Assembly: GCA_035536915.1 (NCBI GenBank)
Contig: DATLNE010000031.1
Location: 62,001-126,000, forward strand
Source of the DNA: Acidimicrobiales bacterium
GTDB taxonomy: Bacteria > Actinomycetota > Acidimicrobiia > Acidimicrobiales > JAHWLA01
Reading direction: 5' to 3'
Length of the DNA: 64,000 bases
Position 1 is the first letter of the stretch. Each line of letters begins with the position of its first letter. The notes under the pieces are model-generated. The model saw only the letters and a list, made by a program, of their open reading frames with translations. It was not told the origin of the DNA and did not search any database. Below, one piece after another: positions 1 to 9,880 of this stretch. A program made the translations under genes and the position numbers.

Positions 1-510
1 CCTAACGCAGTGGCAGGAGACGGCCTCGCATCCCTGCCGCCCTGCCCCACTGGGGCGGGGGCGCCGGCGCCGCCGACCCCTGAGCAACTGGCTCGTGACT
101 TCTGGGCCAGTCGGCAACTCCCGGCTCCCACGCTCGACGTCACCCCCGACTACGCGGTGGCGGGCAAGCGGGTGTTCCTCCAGATCGCCGGCGCCAAGGC
201 GACAACCTTCCACGTCGACAACCCGCTCGGCCCCGCCGTCGACATCAACGCCACCTCTCGCTACGTCGTCGACTGGGGCGACGGCAGCCCGCCGACGACG
301 ACCACCTCGCAGGGCGGCGCTTGGCCCGACGGCGACGTCACCCACGTCTACGACCGCGCCACCACGGCCGTCACCATCCGGGTCACGCAACGGTGGTCGG
401 CCACCTGGACGGCAGGCGGAGGCAGCCCGGGCGGCACCCTCGACGACCTGCAGACGGGCAGCACGTTGACCCTCCGAGTGGAGCAGGTGCAGCCGGTCCG
501 CAATCGTTGA
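1..510 (+). CDS. 3' end of a PKD-like domain protein (5' truncated by window)
   Basis: The frame is open from base 1 and stops at 510, so the true start probably lies upstream; the first in-frame GTG is at 10. The visible protein has a Pro/Ala-rich stretch and then a beta-rich region. The segment YVVDWGDGSP followed by VTHVYDRATTAVTI is the typical W-G-DG ... H-x-Y pattern of PKD/immunoglobulin-like domains, which are usually extracellular. No enzymatic motif is visible. The next gene starts only 5 bases downstream but is a cytosolic methyltransferase, so shared function is not implied. Product identity beyond the PKD-like fold is unknown. Confidence 0.6.
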   Translation, partial: PNAVAGDGLASLPPCPTGAGAPAPPTPEQLARDFWASRQLPAPTLDVTPDYAVAGKRVFLQIAGAKATTFHVDNPLGPAVDINATSRYVVDWGDGSPPTTTTSQGGAWPDGDVTHVYDRATTAVTIRVTQRWSATWTAGGGSPGGTLDDLQTGSTLTLRVEQVQPVRNR

Positions 511-514
511 CCGG

Positions 515-1258
515 GTGACCGACGACGCACCCGACACCGACGACCTCTGGGAGAGCCACGCCGACTGGTGGCAAGCAGGCTTCACCGAAGGAGCCGACGC
601 CGAGTACGAGGAGCAGATCCTCCCCATGGCGGCCGCCCACCTGGCAGGGACCACCCGGGTCCTCGACGTCGGCACCGGTGAGGGCCAGATCGCCCGCCTC
701 GCCGTCAACCGGGCCGACGCCACCACCGTCGTGGGCGTCGACCCCACCTGGGCCCAGATCGCGACGGCCAAGCAACGCGCCCACGGCCCCGACTACGCCC
801 GCGCCGGCGCCGCCCAGCTCCCGTTCGCAGCCCAGTCGTTCGACGCCGTCGTGGCCTGCCTCGTCTTCGAGCACATCGACGACGTCGACCAAGCCATCGC
901 CGAGGTGGCCCGCGTCCTGCAACCGGGCGGCCGCTTCCTGTTCTTCCTCAACCACCCCCTGCTCCAGACGCCTGGAAGTGGCTGGATCGACGATCGCATT
1001 CTGGAGGAGCAGTACTGGCGCATCGGCCTCTACCTCCACGAGGACAAGACGGTCGAAGAGGTCGAGAAGGGCGTCTTCATCCCCTTCATCCACCGCCCGC
1101 TGTCGCGGTACGTGAACGCCCTCGCCGAGAACGGCCTGTCGATCGTCCGCATGGACGAGCCCGCCCCGCCGCCCGGCTTCTTGGCGCGGGCGGCAGAGTA
1201 CGAACAGGCGGCAGCTATACCTCGCCTTCTCTTCGTGCGCGCGCACAAATCAGACTGA
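515..1258 (+). CDS. Class I SAM-dependent methyltransferase
   Basis: This 247-residue protein starts at GTG 515. Motif I is LDVGTGEGQIA (about residues 50-60), the SAM-binding glycine loop. It is followed by an acidic residue at the end of strand 2 (VVGVDPTW), then QLPFAAQSFDAVVA and FEHIDDVDQAIAEVARVL, which match the Methyltransf_11 family. A single-domain size fits small-molecule methyltransferases. The substrate cannot be told from sequence and there is no pathway context. It is followed by an AT-rich hairpin before the PucR gene. Confidence 0.88.
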   Translation: MTDDAPDTDDLWESHADWWQAGFTEGADAEYEEQILPMAAAHLAGTTRVLDVGTGEGQIARLAVNRADATTVVGVDPTWAQIATAKQRAHGPDYARAGAAQLPFAAQSFDAVVACLVFEHIDDVDQAIAEVARVLQPGGRFLFFLNHPLLQTPGSGWIDDRILEEQYWRIGLYLHEDKTVEEVEKGVFIPFIHRPLSRYVNALAENGLSIVRMDEPAPPPGFLARAAEYEQAAAIPRLLFVRAHKSD

Positions 1259-1288
1259 AACGCGCCCTTCGGGGAAAGCTTTTTAAAG

Positions 1289-1324
1289 AAATAACGCGAC
1301 GTGGTGCCTAGTCGCACGTTATTT
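1289..1324. promoter_or_regulatory. AT-rich inverted repeat upstream of the first PucR-type regulator
   Basis: The arms AAATAACG (1289-1296) and CGTTATTT (1317-1324) are perfect complements. They are extended inward by CGAC (1297-1300) and GTCG (1311-1314) with a 2-base bulge. The element is conspicuously AT-rich in a GC-rich background. It lies about 40 bases before the GTG start at 1367, so it may be an operator or a hairpin in the leader. Role inferred from position only. Confidence 0.45.
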
Positions 1325-1366
1325 GGTTATGCCTACGCGCTCACGGAACGGAGGAGAACCCACAAC

Positions 1367-2668
1367 GTGGTCATGGCTGAGCTGCTTTCCATCGTCGCCT
1401 TCCGATCTGAGCTGGCGTCCCGCTTGCGGGCGCGAGCAGACGAATCGGTGGACGCCATCACGTCGAACCTGTACGCCGAAGTCGGCGCCCTGCACGAAGC
1501 CGCAGGGTTCGCCGACGTCGAGAAGCTGCGCGCCCGCATCCGAGGCACAGTGGACGGCTTCATCGGCTTCATCGCCAACGGCACCCCGCTGAGCGGGGCC
1601 GAACGCGAAGCGCTGCACCGGATGGGTGCGGAACGGGCGCGCCACGGCGTGTCGCTGGAGGCCGTCAGCGACACCGTCGACATCACCATGGAGGTGCTGT
1701 GGCGCTTCGTCCGCGAAGTCGTCCAGCAGCCCCCCGTCCCGCCGATCGCTGCCGCCGTGGTGGCCGACATCGGCAGCCAGGCCCACACCTTCGCGGCGGC
1801 CGTACGCGACGCCGTGCTCTCCGGCTTCGCCCTCGAGCGGCGCCACGGGGAGATCGGCCGCATCTACGGCGTCGCCGACATCGTCGACATGCTCGTCGAC
1901 GGCCGGTGGGTGAACCGCCGCGACGTGCTGCGCACGGCCGACGCCCTCGGGGTGGAGGTGAGCGACCCGCTCGCCCTGCTGTTCGTCGTCCCCGTGAGCC
2001 CCGACGGCTACCGCTGCCTTGACGAAGCGGCCCGGCAGGTGGCGGCCGCCGTGCCCAACGCGTGCGCCGGGCGGCTTCGCGGTGAGGCCTTCCGGTACGT
2101 GCCCGTCATCGCCTCCCACGTCGACCCGGCCGCCGCCCGCGCCAGGGTGGCGGAGATCGCCGCCGGGCTCGACGTGCTGGTGCTGGTCGACCAGTCGACG
2201 CACGACCACCGAGGGTTGGCTGCTGCGGCGCGAACCCTGGAGGCGGAGGTCGCCCCCGCCCGGGCCTTGGGCAGGGGACCGGGCGCAGTCGTCACCACGG
2301 GCGAGACCGAGCTCTTCCGACTCCTACGCGAGCTGCCGCTCGAGGCTCGCATGGGCTACACACGCCGCGTCCTGGGGCCGGTGCTCGACCTCCCCAGCGG
2401 CAAAGCCCGCGACGCCGTCGCCACCATGCAGGCCTACTTCCGGGGCCGAGCGGCGGGCCGCCTCGACGAGCGGGCCGCCGACCTCCAGCTCCACCGCAAC
2501 TCGGTGCGCTATCGCCTCGACCGCACACAGGCCCTGTTGGGGCTGAACTTCCGCGACGCGGCCGACCGTCTCCGGGTGGAAGTTGCGCTGGCGCTGTACG
2601 AGCTCATGCGCCAAGAACTGGCCGTCTACGACGACGAAGCGCAGCCCGATGAAGCAGGGAATGCCTGA
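1367..2668 (+). CDS. PucR/CdaR-family transcriptional regulator
   Basis: About 433 residues. The chosen start is GTG 1367, 10 bases after a strong GGAGGAG at 1350-1356; the upstream GTG at 1301 sits inside the hairpin loop and is unlikely. The C-terminal segment LQLHRNSVRYRLDR is the PucR-type helix-turn-helix (HTH_30), and the middle has the CdaR GGDEF-like region. The N-terminal 150 residues are mostly helical. Members of this family sense metabolites through the N-terminal part and activate catabolic genes. A paralogue follows at once on the same strand (2777-4054). No target gene is obvious beside the pair. Confidence 0.87.
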   Translation: MVMAELLSIVAFRSELASRLRARADESVDAITSNLYAEVGALHEAAGFADVEKLRARIRGTVDGFIGFIANGTPLSGAEREALHRMGAERARHGVSLEAVSDTVDITMEVLWRFVREVVQQPPVPPIAAAVVADIGSQAHTFAAAVRDAVLSGFALERRHGEIGRIYGVADIVDMLVDGRWVNRRDVLRTADALGVEVSDPLALLFVVPVSPDGYRCLDEAARQVAAAVPNACAGRLRGEAFRYVPVIASHVDPAAARARVAEIAAGLDVLVLVDQSTHDHRGLAAAARTLEAEVAPARALGRGPGAVVTTGETELFRLLRELPLEARMGYTRRVLGPVLDLPSGKARDAVATMQAYFRGRAAGRLDERAADLQLHRNSVRYRLDRTQALLGLNFRDAADRLRVEVALALYELMRQELAVYDDEAQPDEAGNA

Positions 2669-2776
2669 GCCCACTGGTAACGGGCGCCGGTTCTTGCCAA
2701 AGTGACGCCGATGCGTCGTCCTCCCCGGGGCGGCGCCGGCGGCACCCACCGTCCCCCCGTACCGGAGGAGCAGCCG

Positions 2777-4054
2777 TTGCAGCAGCACCGAAGTGCCGTG
2801 CTGGTGACGTCCGTCGTCGAACGATTGGGCGACGTGCTGTCCGACCTCGTCGACGACATGCACGCGGCCGCCGAGGAGCGATGGCCCTCCTACGGCCGCC
2901 CCGACTTGGCCGAGGTCCGAGCCGACTTCCGCCGAGTGGCCGCTCTGTTCGTCCGCGTGCTCGAAGAACGCCGTGACCTTCGTCCCGACGAGCTCGTCAC
3001 CGTCCACGTCATCGGCGCCCAACGAGCCCGCCAAGGCGTGCCTGCCGACCACATGGTCGACCGTGTGCGCGCCGCCCTGCGAGTGGCATGGGAGCGCCTC
3101 CTCGACCTGGCGGCCGACGACGACGACGCCGGCCTGGCCCTCGTGCGCGACCTGTCGCTGCGGCACATGCAGTTCATGCACGACGTGCTCGACGCGCTGG
3201 AGACCGGCTACGCCACCGAACGCGAGCAGCGGGTGAGTGGCCAGGTCCGGGCTCAAGCCGCCTTTGTCGACCGCCTGCTCGAGGGGCAGTGGGAGGCCGA
3301 CGCCGAGATCCGTTCGCAGGCGGGCGCCCTCGGCCACGACTTGGGGCGACTGTGCGGCCTCCTCATGCTCCTGCCCGGCGGCCCGTCCGACACCGAGGGC
3401 CTGCGCGCCGCGGCGTCCGACCTGGCGGCGAGCGTGCCCGGTGCCGTGGAAGGCCCCATGCGCACCCTGCCTGTCCTGCACGTGGTGACGGTCCTGCCCG
3501 TTGCCTCCACCACGGCGTGGACAGCGGCCATGGCCACGGTGACCGAGGTGGCCGTGCGCCACCGGCTGGTGGTCGTGCCCGTCGACCCCACGCCGCACAC
3601 CAACGCCCTCGCCCACCTCTACCGGCGCGCCCAGCGCTACCTGTCGCTGGCCCACTCGGCGGGCGCGGAGAGCGGCGTCGTCACCGTGAAAGACCTGCGG
3701 CTCTACGCCGTCCTGGCGGGCATTCCCCTGGCCGAGCGGTTGGAGTTCGTGCGCGACATGCTCGGCCCCGTCCTCGACCTGCCTCCCCACAAGGCCCACG
3801 AACTGCTCGAGACGCTCGACGTCGTGTACCGCCGCCGCGGCCGTATCGCCGAGGCCGCAGGCGACCTGCACCTGCACCAGAACTCCATCCGCTACCGGCT
3901 CAACCGCATCGAGCAGTTGACCGGGCTGCGCCTCGACGTGCCTGCCGAACGCATGCACCTCGAGCTCGCCATGCGGCTGCGGTGGGTGGCCAAGGCGGAA
4001 CTGGCCACCCTCGACGACGGCCCCCCGCCGCGGGTGCGCGCCCGGCCTGCTTGA
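2777..4054 (+). CDS. Second PucR/CdaR-family transcriptional regulator
   Basis: The protein is about 425 residues if translation starts at TTG 2777, which has GGAGGAG at 2764-2770 with 6-base spacing. A longer frame from GTG 2702 adds 25 low-complexity residues and lacks a ribosome site. The C-terminus holds LHLHQNSIRYRLNRIEQL, the PucR helix-turn-helix, as in the gene upstream. The middle region resembles the CdaR GGDEF-like domain and the N-terminus is helical. The tandem arrangement and shared layout indicate an old duplication; the two sequences are clearly diverged. Ligand and targets are unknown. Confidence 0.85.
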   Translation: MQQHRSAVLVTSVVERLGDVLSDLVDDMHAAAEERWPSYGRPDLAEVRADFRRVAALFVRVLEERRDLRPDELVTVHVIGAQRARQGVPADHMVDRVRAALRVAWERLLDLAADDDDAGLALVRDLSLRHMQFMHDVLDALETGYATEREQRVSGQVRAQAAFVDRLLEGQWEADAEIRSQAGALGHDLGRLCGLLMLLPGGPSDTEGLRAAASDLAASVPGAVEGPMRTLPVLHVVTVLPVASTTAWTAAMATVTEVAVRHRLVVVPVDPTPHTNALAHLYRRAQRYLSLAHSAGAESGVVTVKDLRLYAVLAGIPLAERLEFVRDMLGPVLDLPPHKAHELLETLDVVYRRRGRIAEAAGDLHLHQNSIRYRLNRIEQLTGLRLDVPAERMHLELAMRLRWVAKAELATLDDGPPPRVRARPA

Positions 4055-4112
4055 ACCGCCCGGCCCGGGGTTACCCTTACAGGCAAACGGCGGACGCAGT
4101 GGGGGGATTTCT

Positions 4113-5141
4113 GTGAGCATCACAACGGCTGAGGGTGCTGGCGACGACTGGCACGACATCGTCGAACAGCACGAGCCTGCGCTTCGCCGTTTCATCGGCC
4201 GGCGCATGGCGAACCGGCACTTGGTCGACGACGCACTGCAGGAGACCTACCTCCGGGCCATTCGCTCGCCGTACGAGCCCGACGGCAAGTGGCTGCGCGC
4301 CCTGGCCCGGCGGGCCTCGGTCGACGTCTACCGGCGCGAGCCGCCCCCCGGCCCCGAGGTCGACCCGCTGTCGTTGGTGGCCGAGTGGGCGGCGGCCGAC
4401 AACGGCGAGGTGCCCGGGTCCGACGAGCACGTGGCCGCGCTGGCGTCGCGCCAAGCCGTGCGCTGGGCCTTCTCGCGCCTGTCGCCCCGGCACCGGCGCC
4501 TGCTGGTCCTGCGCGGCGTGCACGAGCTCACCTACGACGAGATGGCCCGGTCCGAAGGGGTCACGCCCGAGGCCTTGACCTCGGCATTGAACCGGGCCCG
4601 AGAACGCCTCCGGGCCGGCATGCAGGCCTACGAACGCGGCGGGCTCGCCGTCTTCGCCGGCCTCGGCACCCGGCTCCGCATGCGCGTGGCCCGCACCCAC
4701 GCGATGCTCGGGCACCTGCCGCTCGCCGAATTGGCGGGCACCTCGGTGGCCATCGGCTTGGTGGCGGTGGCCTCGTTGGCCCCGAGCGGCGGGCGGGCCA
4801 CGGTGGCGGCCGCCTCGCCTCCTGCCGCAGCGACGGCGACCGATGGCGCCGCCGCGCCCGCGCCCGCCCCCGCCCCCGCAGCCTTGGCCGCGCGGCCCGC
4901 TCCAGGGGCGACGGCACCGAAGCCCGGCCCGGGCACGCCCGAACGCCCGGCACCCGCCGTCGAGGCGGGTGCCGACGTGACGCTGGCGCCCGACGAGAGC
5001 GCCGTCGACCTCACCGTCGACACCGCCGATGCCACTGGTCCCAGCACGACCCGGGCCACAGTGACCTTCAAGTGCTCGCGCAGCGGCCTCCTGGCGCCGA
5101 CATGCCCGCTCTACCGCGAGGTCCCGTCAGGGAACAGGTAG
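4113..5141 (+). CDS. ECF-type sigma factor with C-terminal membrane segment and Ala/Pro-rich tail
   Basis: 342 residues, GTG start. The first ~175 residues form a sigma-70 region 2 (HLVDDALQETYLRAI) and region 4 (LSPRHRRLLVLRGVHELTYDEMA with a helix-turn-helix), as in ECF or SigE-like sigma factors. A hydrophobic helix follows at about residues 205-225 (LAGTSVAIGLVAVASLAP). After that comes about 110 residues rich in Ala and Pro with two Cys near the end. Most ECF factors are soluble and end after region 4, so this one may be membrane-tethered with an outside tail. No anti-sigma gene adjoins it. The 3' end overlaps the convergent small gene by 15 bases. Confidence 0.82.
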   Translation: MSITTAEGAGDDWHDIVEQHEPALRRFIGRRMANRHLVDDALQETYLRAIRSPYEPDGKWLRALARRASVDVYRREPPPGPEVDPLSLVAEWAAADNGEVPGSDEHVAALASRQAVRWAFSRLSPRHRRLLVLRGVHELTYDEMARSEGVTPEALTSALNRARERLRAGMQAYERGGLAVFAGLGTRLRMRVARTHAMLGHLPLAELAGTSVAIGLVAVASLAPSGGRATVAAASPPAAATATDGAAAPAPAPAPAALAARPAPGATAPKPGPGTPERPAPAVEAGADVTLAPDESAVDLTVDTADATGPSTTRATVTFKCSRSGLLAPTCPLYREVPSGNR

Positions 5142-5405
5142 CCAGACCCGCACGGTGACGCCGTTGGGGGCGCCGTTGGGTGCTTCATGGCGGGTGTGGT
5201 CGCCGCCGAGGCCGAGCACCTGCGGCCACGGCGTCGGAACCACGCAGGTGCCCGCGGGCACCACGGTGATGTTCGACTGGCCGGCGCGGTGCACGGCGAC
5301 CTCCGCAGTCACGCAGTCGGCCGCCGCCGGACTGCTCGGCGCGAGCGCAGCAAGCAGCACGACGACGCCGAGGGCGACGCGCCATGTCAAGGCAATTCGG
5401 TTCAT
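5127..5405 (-). CDS. Small secreted protein, function unknown
   Basis: 92 residues. The N-terminus has a clear Sec signal peptide: basic MNRIALTWR, a hydrophobic VALGVVVLLAALAP core and an Ala-rich cleavage region (SPAAA-DC). The mature part is about 62 residues with two Cys that could form a disulfide. No family is recognised. It is convergent with, and overlaps by 15 bases, the sigma-factor gene. An overlapping plus-strand frame here is a shadow with atypical composition. Confidence 0.6.
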   Translation of the reverse strand: MNRIALTWRVALGVVVLLAALAPSSPAAADCVTAEVAVHRAGQSNITVVPAGTCVVPTPWPQVLGLGGDHTRHEAPNGAPNGVTVRVWLPVP

Positions 5406-5522
5406 TACGGGGACCCCTTCCCAGCCGACAAGGCCTCGGAAAATAGGTCTTGCCCACCGGAAGGAACAGAGGCCATTCAGCGATATACAGCCCGAGAACG
5501 CGACGGAGGTTCACAGGTCGAG

Positions 5523-5942
5523 GTGGAAGAGAAGGACGGCAGCCTTCGGCTGCTCATCGAAGAGTTGCGCCGGGCGCCTGACGGGATGGTGTTGCCCTTC
5601 CTCAGCGCGCTCCGCAACCGGCGCGGCGACATTGCCACGGTGCTCGACGGGCGGTCGCTGCGCGTAGAGGTCGTCATCGTCGGCGAGCGGCGGCACACCT
5701 ATCGCCTGGTGTTCACGGCGGCGGGCCACGTGGAGCTGGCGGGCTCGTACGGGTTCGACCCCCACATCCGCTTCGAAGGGACGCCCGACCGCCTCTTCGG
5801 CGTCCTGCTGGGCACGCTCGACACGTTCAGCGCCGTGTACGACCAGGTGCTCACCCTGTACTTCCCGCCCGACGAGCTCGTGCACTACCCGCGCATCCGG
5901 CGCCTGCTGGCCACGCAGGTGGAGGTCTGCCCGAGCCGGTAG
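5523..5942 (+). CDS. Conserved-looking hypothetical protein, possibly SCP2-like fold
   Basis: About 139 residues from GTG 5523; GGAGGT at 5505-5510 is a possible, slightly distant ribosome site. The same frame extends upstream to 5187, but that part is antisense to the secreted protein gene and looks non-coding. The C-terminal half has the alternating pattern of SCP2 sterol-carrier-like domains (HIRFEGTPDRLFGVLLG, then helix). This is a weak resemblance, not an identification. It lies directly upstream of rapZ with about 16 bases between. Confidence 0.6.
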   Translation: MEEKDGSLRLLIEELRRAPDGMVLPFLSALRNRRGDIATVLDGRSLRVEVVIVGERRHTYRLVFTAAGHVELAGSYGFDPHIRFEGTPDRLFGVLLGTLDTFSAVYDQVLTLYFPPDELVHYPRIRRLLATQVEVCPSR

Positions 5943-5958
5943 CGCGGCAGGTGTGAGA

Positions 5959-6825
5959 ATGGCGACGGCCATGAGCGAATACGTCGTCATCACCGGCATG
6001 TCGGGCGCGGGGCGTTCGACGGCAGCCGACACCCTGGAGGACGCGGGCTGGTTCGTCATCGACAACCTGCCGCCGTCGCTCATCGGCAAGGTGGCCGAGC
6101 TCGTGGGGCGGCCCGACTCCGAGACCGAGCGGGTGGCGCTGGTCAGCGGGCGGGGCGGCGGCGAGTACGTGGCCGAGCTGTCGGAAGCCGTCGGCCACCT
6201 GCGCGAGTCGGGGGCCATCGTGCGGGTGCTGTTCCTCGACGCCGCCGACGACGTGCTGGTGCGGCGCTTCGAGAACACCAGGCGCCGCCACCCGCTGGCC
6301 ACCGAGGGCGTGTTCGCAGGCATCACCAAAGAGCGCGAAGTGCTGGAGGCCATCAAGACCCAGGCCGACATCGTGGTCGACACCAGCGACCTCAACGTCC
6401 ACCAACTGCGTGACCGGTTGCTCGACCTGTTCGAGCGCGACGAGCGCGGCCTCGGCATGCAGACCTCGGTGGTGTCGTTCGGCTACAAGCACGGCCTGCC
6501 CCTCGACGTGGACCTCGTGTTCGACTGCCGCTTCCTGCCCAACCCGCACTGGGTCGACGAGCTGCGCCCGTTGACCGGCCTCGACGAGCCGGTGCGCGAC
6601 TACGTGCTCGGCCAACCCGAGACCGACGACTTCCTCGAACGGCTCGACCACCTGCTGGAGCTCCTGCTGCCCGCCTACCGCAAGGAGGGCAAGGCCTACC
6701 TGTCGATAGCCGTGGGCTGCACGGGGGGCCGCCATCGCAGCGTGGTGCTGGCCGAGGAACTGGCCAAGCGGGTGGAAGCCCACGGGTTCAAGCCCTCTGT
6801 CTCGCACCGGGACGTGAACCGGTGA
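5959..6825 (+). CDS. rapZ: RNase adapter / nucleotide-binding protein RapZ (YvcJ)
   Basis: About 288 residues from ATG 5959; GTG 5953 and ATG 5971 are alternatives. The P-loop is GMSGAGRST, with Arg in place of the usual Lys, as in many actinobacterial members. The C-terminal domain carries VGCTGGRHRSVVLAEELA, the strongly conserved RapZ signature. In enterobacteria RapZ controls glucosamine-6-phosphate synthase through small RNA decay; in Gram-positives the YvcJ role is less clear. The stop overlaps the yvcK start by 4 bases, the usual gene order in actinobacteria. Confidence 0.95.
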   Translation: MATAMSEYVVITGMSGAGRSTAADTLEDAGWFVIDNLPPSLIGKVAELVGRPDSETERVALVSGRGGGEYVAELSEAVGHLRESGAIVRVLFLDAADDVLVRRFENTRRRHPLATEGVFAGITKEREVLEAIKTQADIVVDTSDLNVHQLRDRLLDLFERDERGLGMQTSVVSFGYKHGLPLDVDLVFDCRFLPNPHWVDELRPLTGLDEPVRDYVLGQPETDDFLERLDHLLELLLPAYRKEGKAYLSIAVGCTGGRHRSVVLAEELAKRVEAHGFKPSVSHRDVNR

Positions 6826-7706
6826 GCGCCGTGCGCGTCGTGGCCCTGGGAGGCGGGCACGGGCTGGCGGCCACCCTCCAAGCCGTGCGCCGCTACGCCT
6901 CCGACATCACGGCCATCGTGTCGGTGGCCGACGACGGCGGCTCGTCGGGTCGCTTGCGCGAGGCCCTGGGCATCTCCGCCCCTGGCGACATCCGCCGCTG
7001 CCTGGTCGCCCTGAGCGAACCGGAGTCGGTGTGGGCCAAGGCCTTCGAGCACCGCTTCGAGGCGGGCGAGCTGCAGGGCCACGCCGTGGGCAACCTGGTG
7101 ATCGCAGGACTGGCGGCGGCGACCGGCGACTTCACCTCGGCGTTGGCCGAGGCGGGCCGGGCCATCGGCGCCGTGGGCCGGGTGCTGCCCGCCACCACCG
7201 CCCCCGTCGTGCTCAAGGCCGAAGCGGCGGGCGGCGAGGTGCAGGGGCAGGTGAACGTGGCGCAGTCGGGCCGCATCTCCCGCGTCGGCTTGGTCCCTCC
7301 CGACCCCCGCCCGCCCGACGAGGCGCTCGAGGCCATCGCCGAGGCCGACCAGGTGGTGCTCGGCCCCGGTTCGTTGTTCACCAGCATCCTGGCCGCCGTC
7401 GTTGTGCCCGGCATCCGCGACGCCCTGCAGGCGACCCCAGCCCGCAAGGTCTACGTCTGCAACCTGCGGCCCCAGGTTCCCGAGACGGCGGGCTACGACG
7501 TGGCCGCCCACGTGGAGGCGCTGACGGCGCACGGGGTGGAGGTCGACGTGGTCGTCTGCGACCCCACCGAACTGGCCGTCGGGGCCATGCGCACACCGTG
7601 CATCGAGCGGCTGCTGGCCCGCCGCGACGGCCCCGGGCACGACCCGGCGGCCCTGGCCGCCGCACTGTCGGAACTGGCAGGGCTGCCGACCGATCTGGTC
7701 GGATAG
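6822..7706 (+). CDS. yvcK: Gluconeogenesis factor YvcK/CofD-family protein
   Basis: 294 residues, GTG start overlapping the rapZ stop. The N-terminus VVALGGGHGLAATLQAVRR and the segment VSVADDGGSSGRLRE are hallmarks of the CofD-like Rossmann fold shared by YvcK. YvcK proteins bind UDP-sugars and affect cell-envelope and carbon metabolism in Gram-positives; they do not make coenzyme F420. In most actinobacteria whiA follows this gene, but here gap begins 31 bases later. Confidence 0.93.
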   Translation: MSAVRVVALGGGHGLAATLQAVRRYASDITAIVSVADDGGSSGRLREALGISAPGDIRRCLVALSEPESVWAKAFEHRFEAGELQGHAVGNLVIAGLAAATGDFTSALAEAGRAIGAVGRVLPATTAPVVLKAEAAGGEVQGQVNVAQSGRISRVGLVPPDPRPPDEALEAIAEADQVVLGPGSLFTSILAAVVVPGIRDALQATPARKVYVCNLRPQVPETAGYDVAAHVEALTAHGVEVDVVVCDPTELAVGAMRTPCIERLLARRDGPGHDPAALAAALSELAGLPTDLVG

Positions 7707-7736
7707 GACTGTCGAAGGATTACGAGGAGGCCATTC

Positions 7737-8743
<1,007 letters not shown>

Positions 8744-8744
<1 letters not shown>

Positions 8745-9880
8745 TGGTCGCCCCGGTCCCGCAACTCGAAGACCTTCCCGACGTCAGCGGCAAGCGAGTC
8801 CTCCTCCGGGCCGACTTCAACGTCCCGCTGACCGACGGGCGCATCGACGACGACCTGCGCATCCGCGCTGCCCTGCCGACCATCACATGGCTGCAGGAGC
8901 GCGGGGCACAGGTCACGGCGTGCAGCCACCTGGGCCGTCCCAAGGGCACAGCCAATCCCAAGTACGCCATAGACCCGGTGCGCGCTCGCTTGGCCGAGCT
9001 GGCCCCGGGCGTGGAGCTCGTGGAGAACCTGCGCTTCGACGCCGGCGAAGAGGGCAACGACCCCGCCTTCGTCGACACGCTCTGCGAAGGCATGGACGCC
9101 TACGTCGACGATGCCTTCGGCGCCGCCCACCGGGCGCATGCCTCGATCGTCGGCCCGCCCGCCCGCTTGCCCAGCGCGGCCGGGCGCCTGTTGGCCAAAG
9201 AAGTCGAGATCCTCGGCGGCCTGCTCGACAACCCCAAGCGCCCGTTCGTCACCGTGCTCGGCGGCTCCAAGGTGTCCGACAAGCTCGGGGTGATCACGGC
9301 CCTGCTCGAACGCTGCGACGCCCTCGTCATCGGCGGCGGCATGTGCTTCACCTTCCTCAAGGCCCTGGGCCACGAGGTGGGCGACTCGCTGCTCGAAGAG
9401 GACCAGGTCGAGACGTGCCGCAAGCTGCTCGACACGGGCGCTCGCATCCTGCTGCCGTCCGACGTGGTGGCCCTCGGCCCCGGCGGCGAGATCGGCAACC
9501 CCGGCGCAGGCGGCGAGGTGCGCCAGTTCGGCCGCTCCATCCCGGCCGGGTGGAAGGCCCTCGACATCGGCCCGGGTACCGCGGCGGAGTTCGGCGACGA
9601 GGTCAACGAGGCGCGCACGGTGTTCTGGAACGGGCCCATGGGCGTGTTCGAAGATCCCCGCTTCGCGGCGGGCACCGCGGCGGTGGCCCAAGCGGTGGCC
9701 GACTGCTCGGGCTTCACCATCGTGGGCGGCGGCGACAGCGCGGCGGCGCTGGCCAAGTTCGGCCTCGACGACGAAGTGGGCCACGTGTCGACCGGCGGCG
9801 GCGCGTCGCTGGAGTTCCTGGAGCAGGGCGACCTGCCCGGCCTGGCCGCACTGCGAGGAGCACCCAATGCCCGGTCGTAA
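8744..9880 (+). CDS. pgk: Phosphoglycerate kinase
   Basis: 378 residues if it starts at GTG 8744, one base overlapping the gap stop. Conserved elements include RVLLRADFNVPL near the N-terminus, HLGRPKG, VLGGSKVSDKLGV and the C-terminal nucleotide-binding GGGDSAAAL and STGGGASLEFL. It makes ATP and 3-phosphoglycerate from 1,3-bisphosphoglycerate. It is slightly shorter than the usual ~395 residues. The open frame runs on upstream to 7031 across gap and yvcK, but that part is out of frame with those genes and is not coding. Confidence 0.97.

Noticed and set aside
2324-4207. 627-codon minus-strand frame under the PucR genes
   Set aside because: Antisense shadow of two supported regulators, without motifs.
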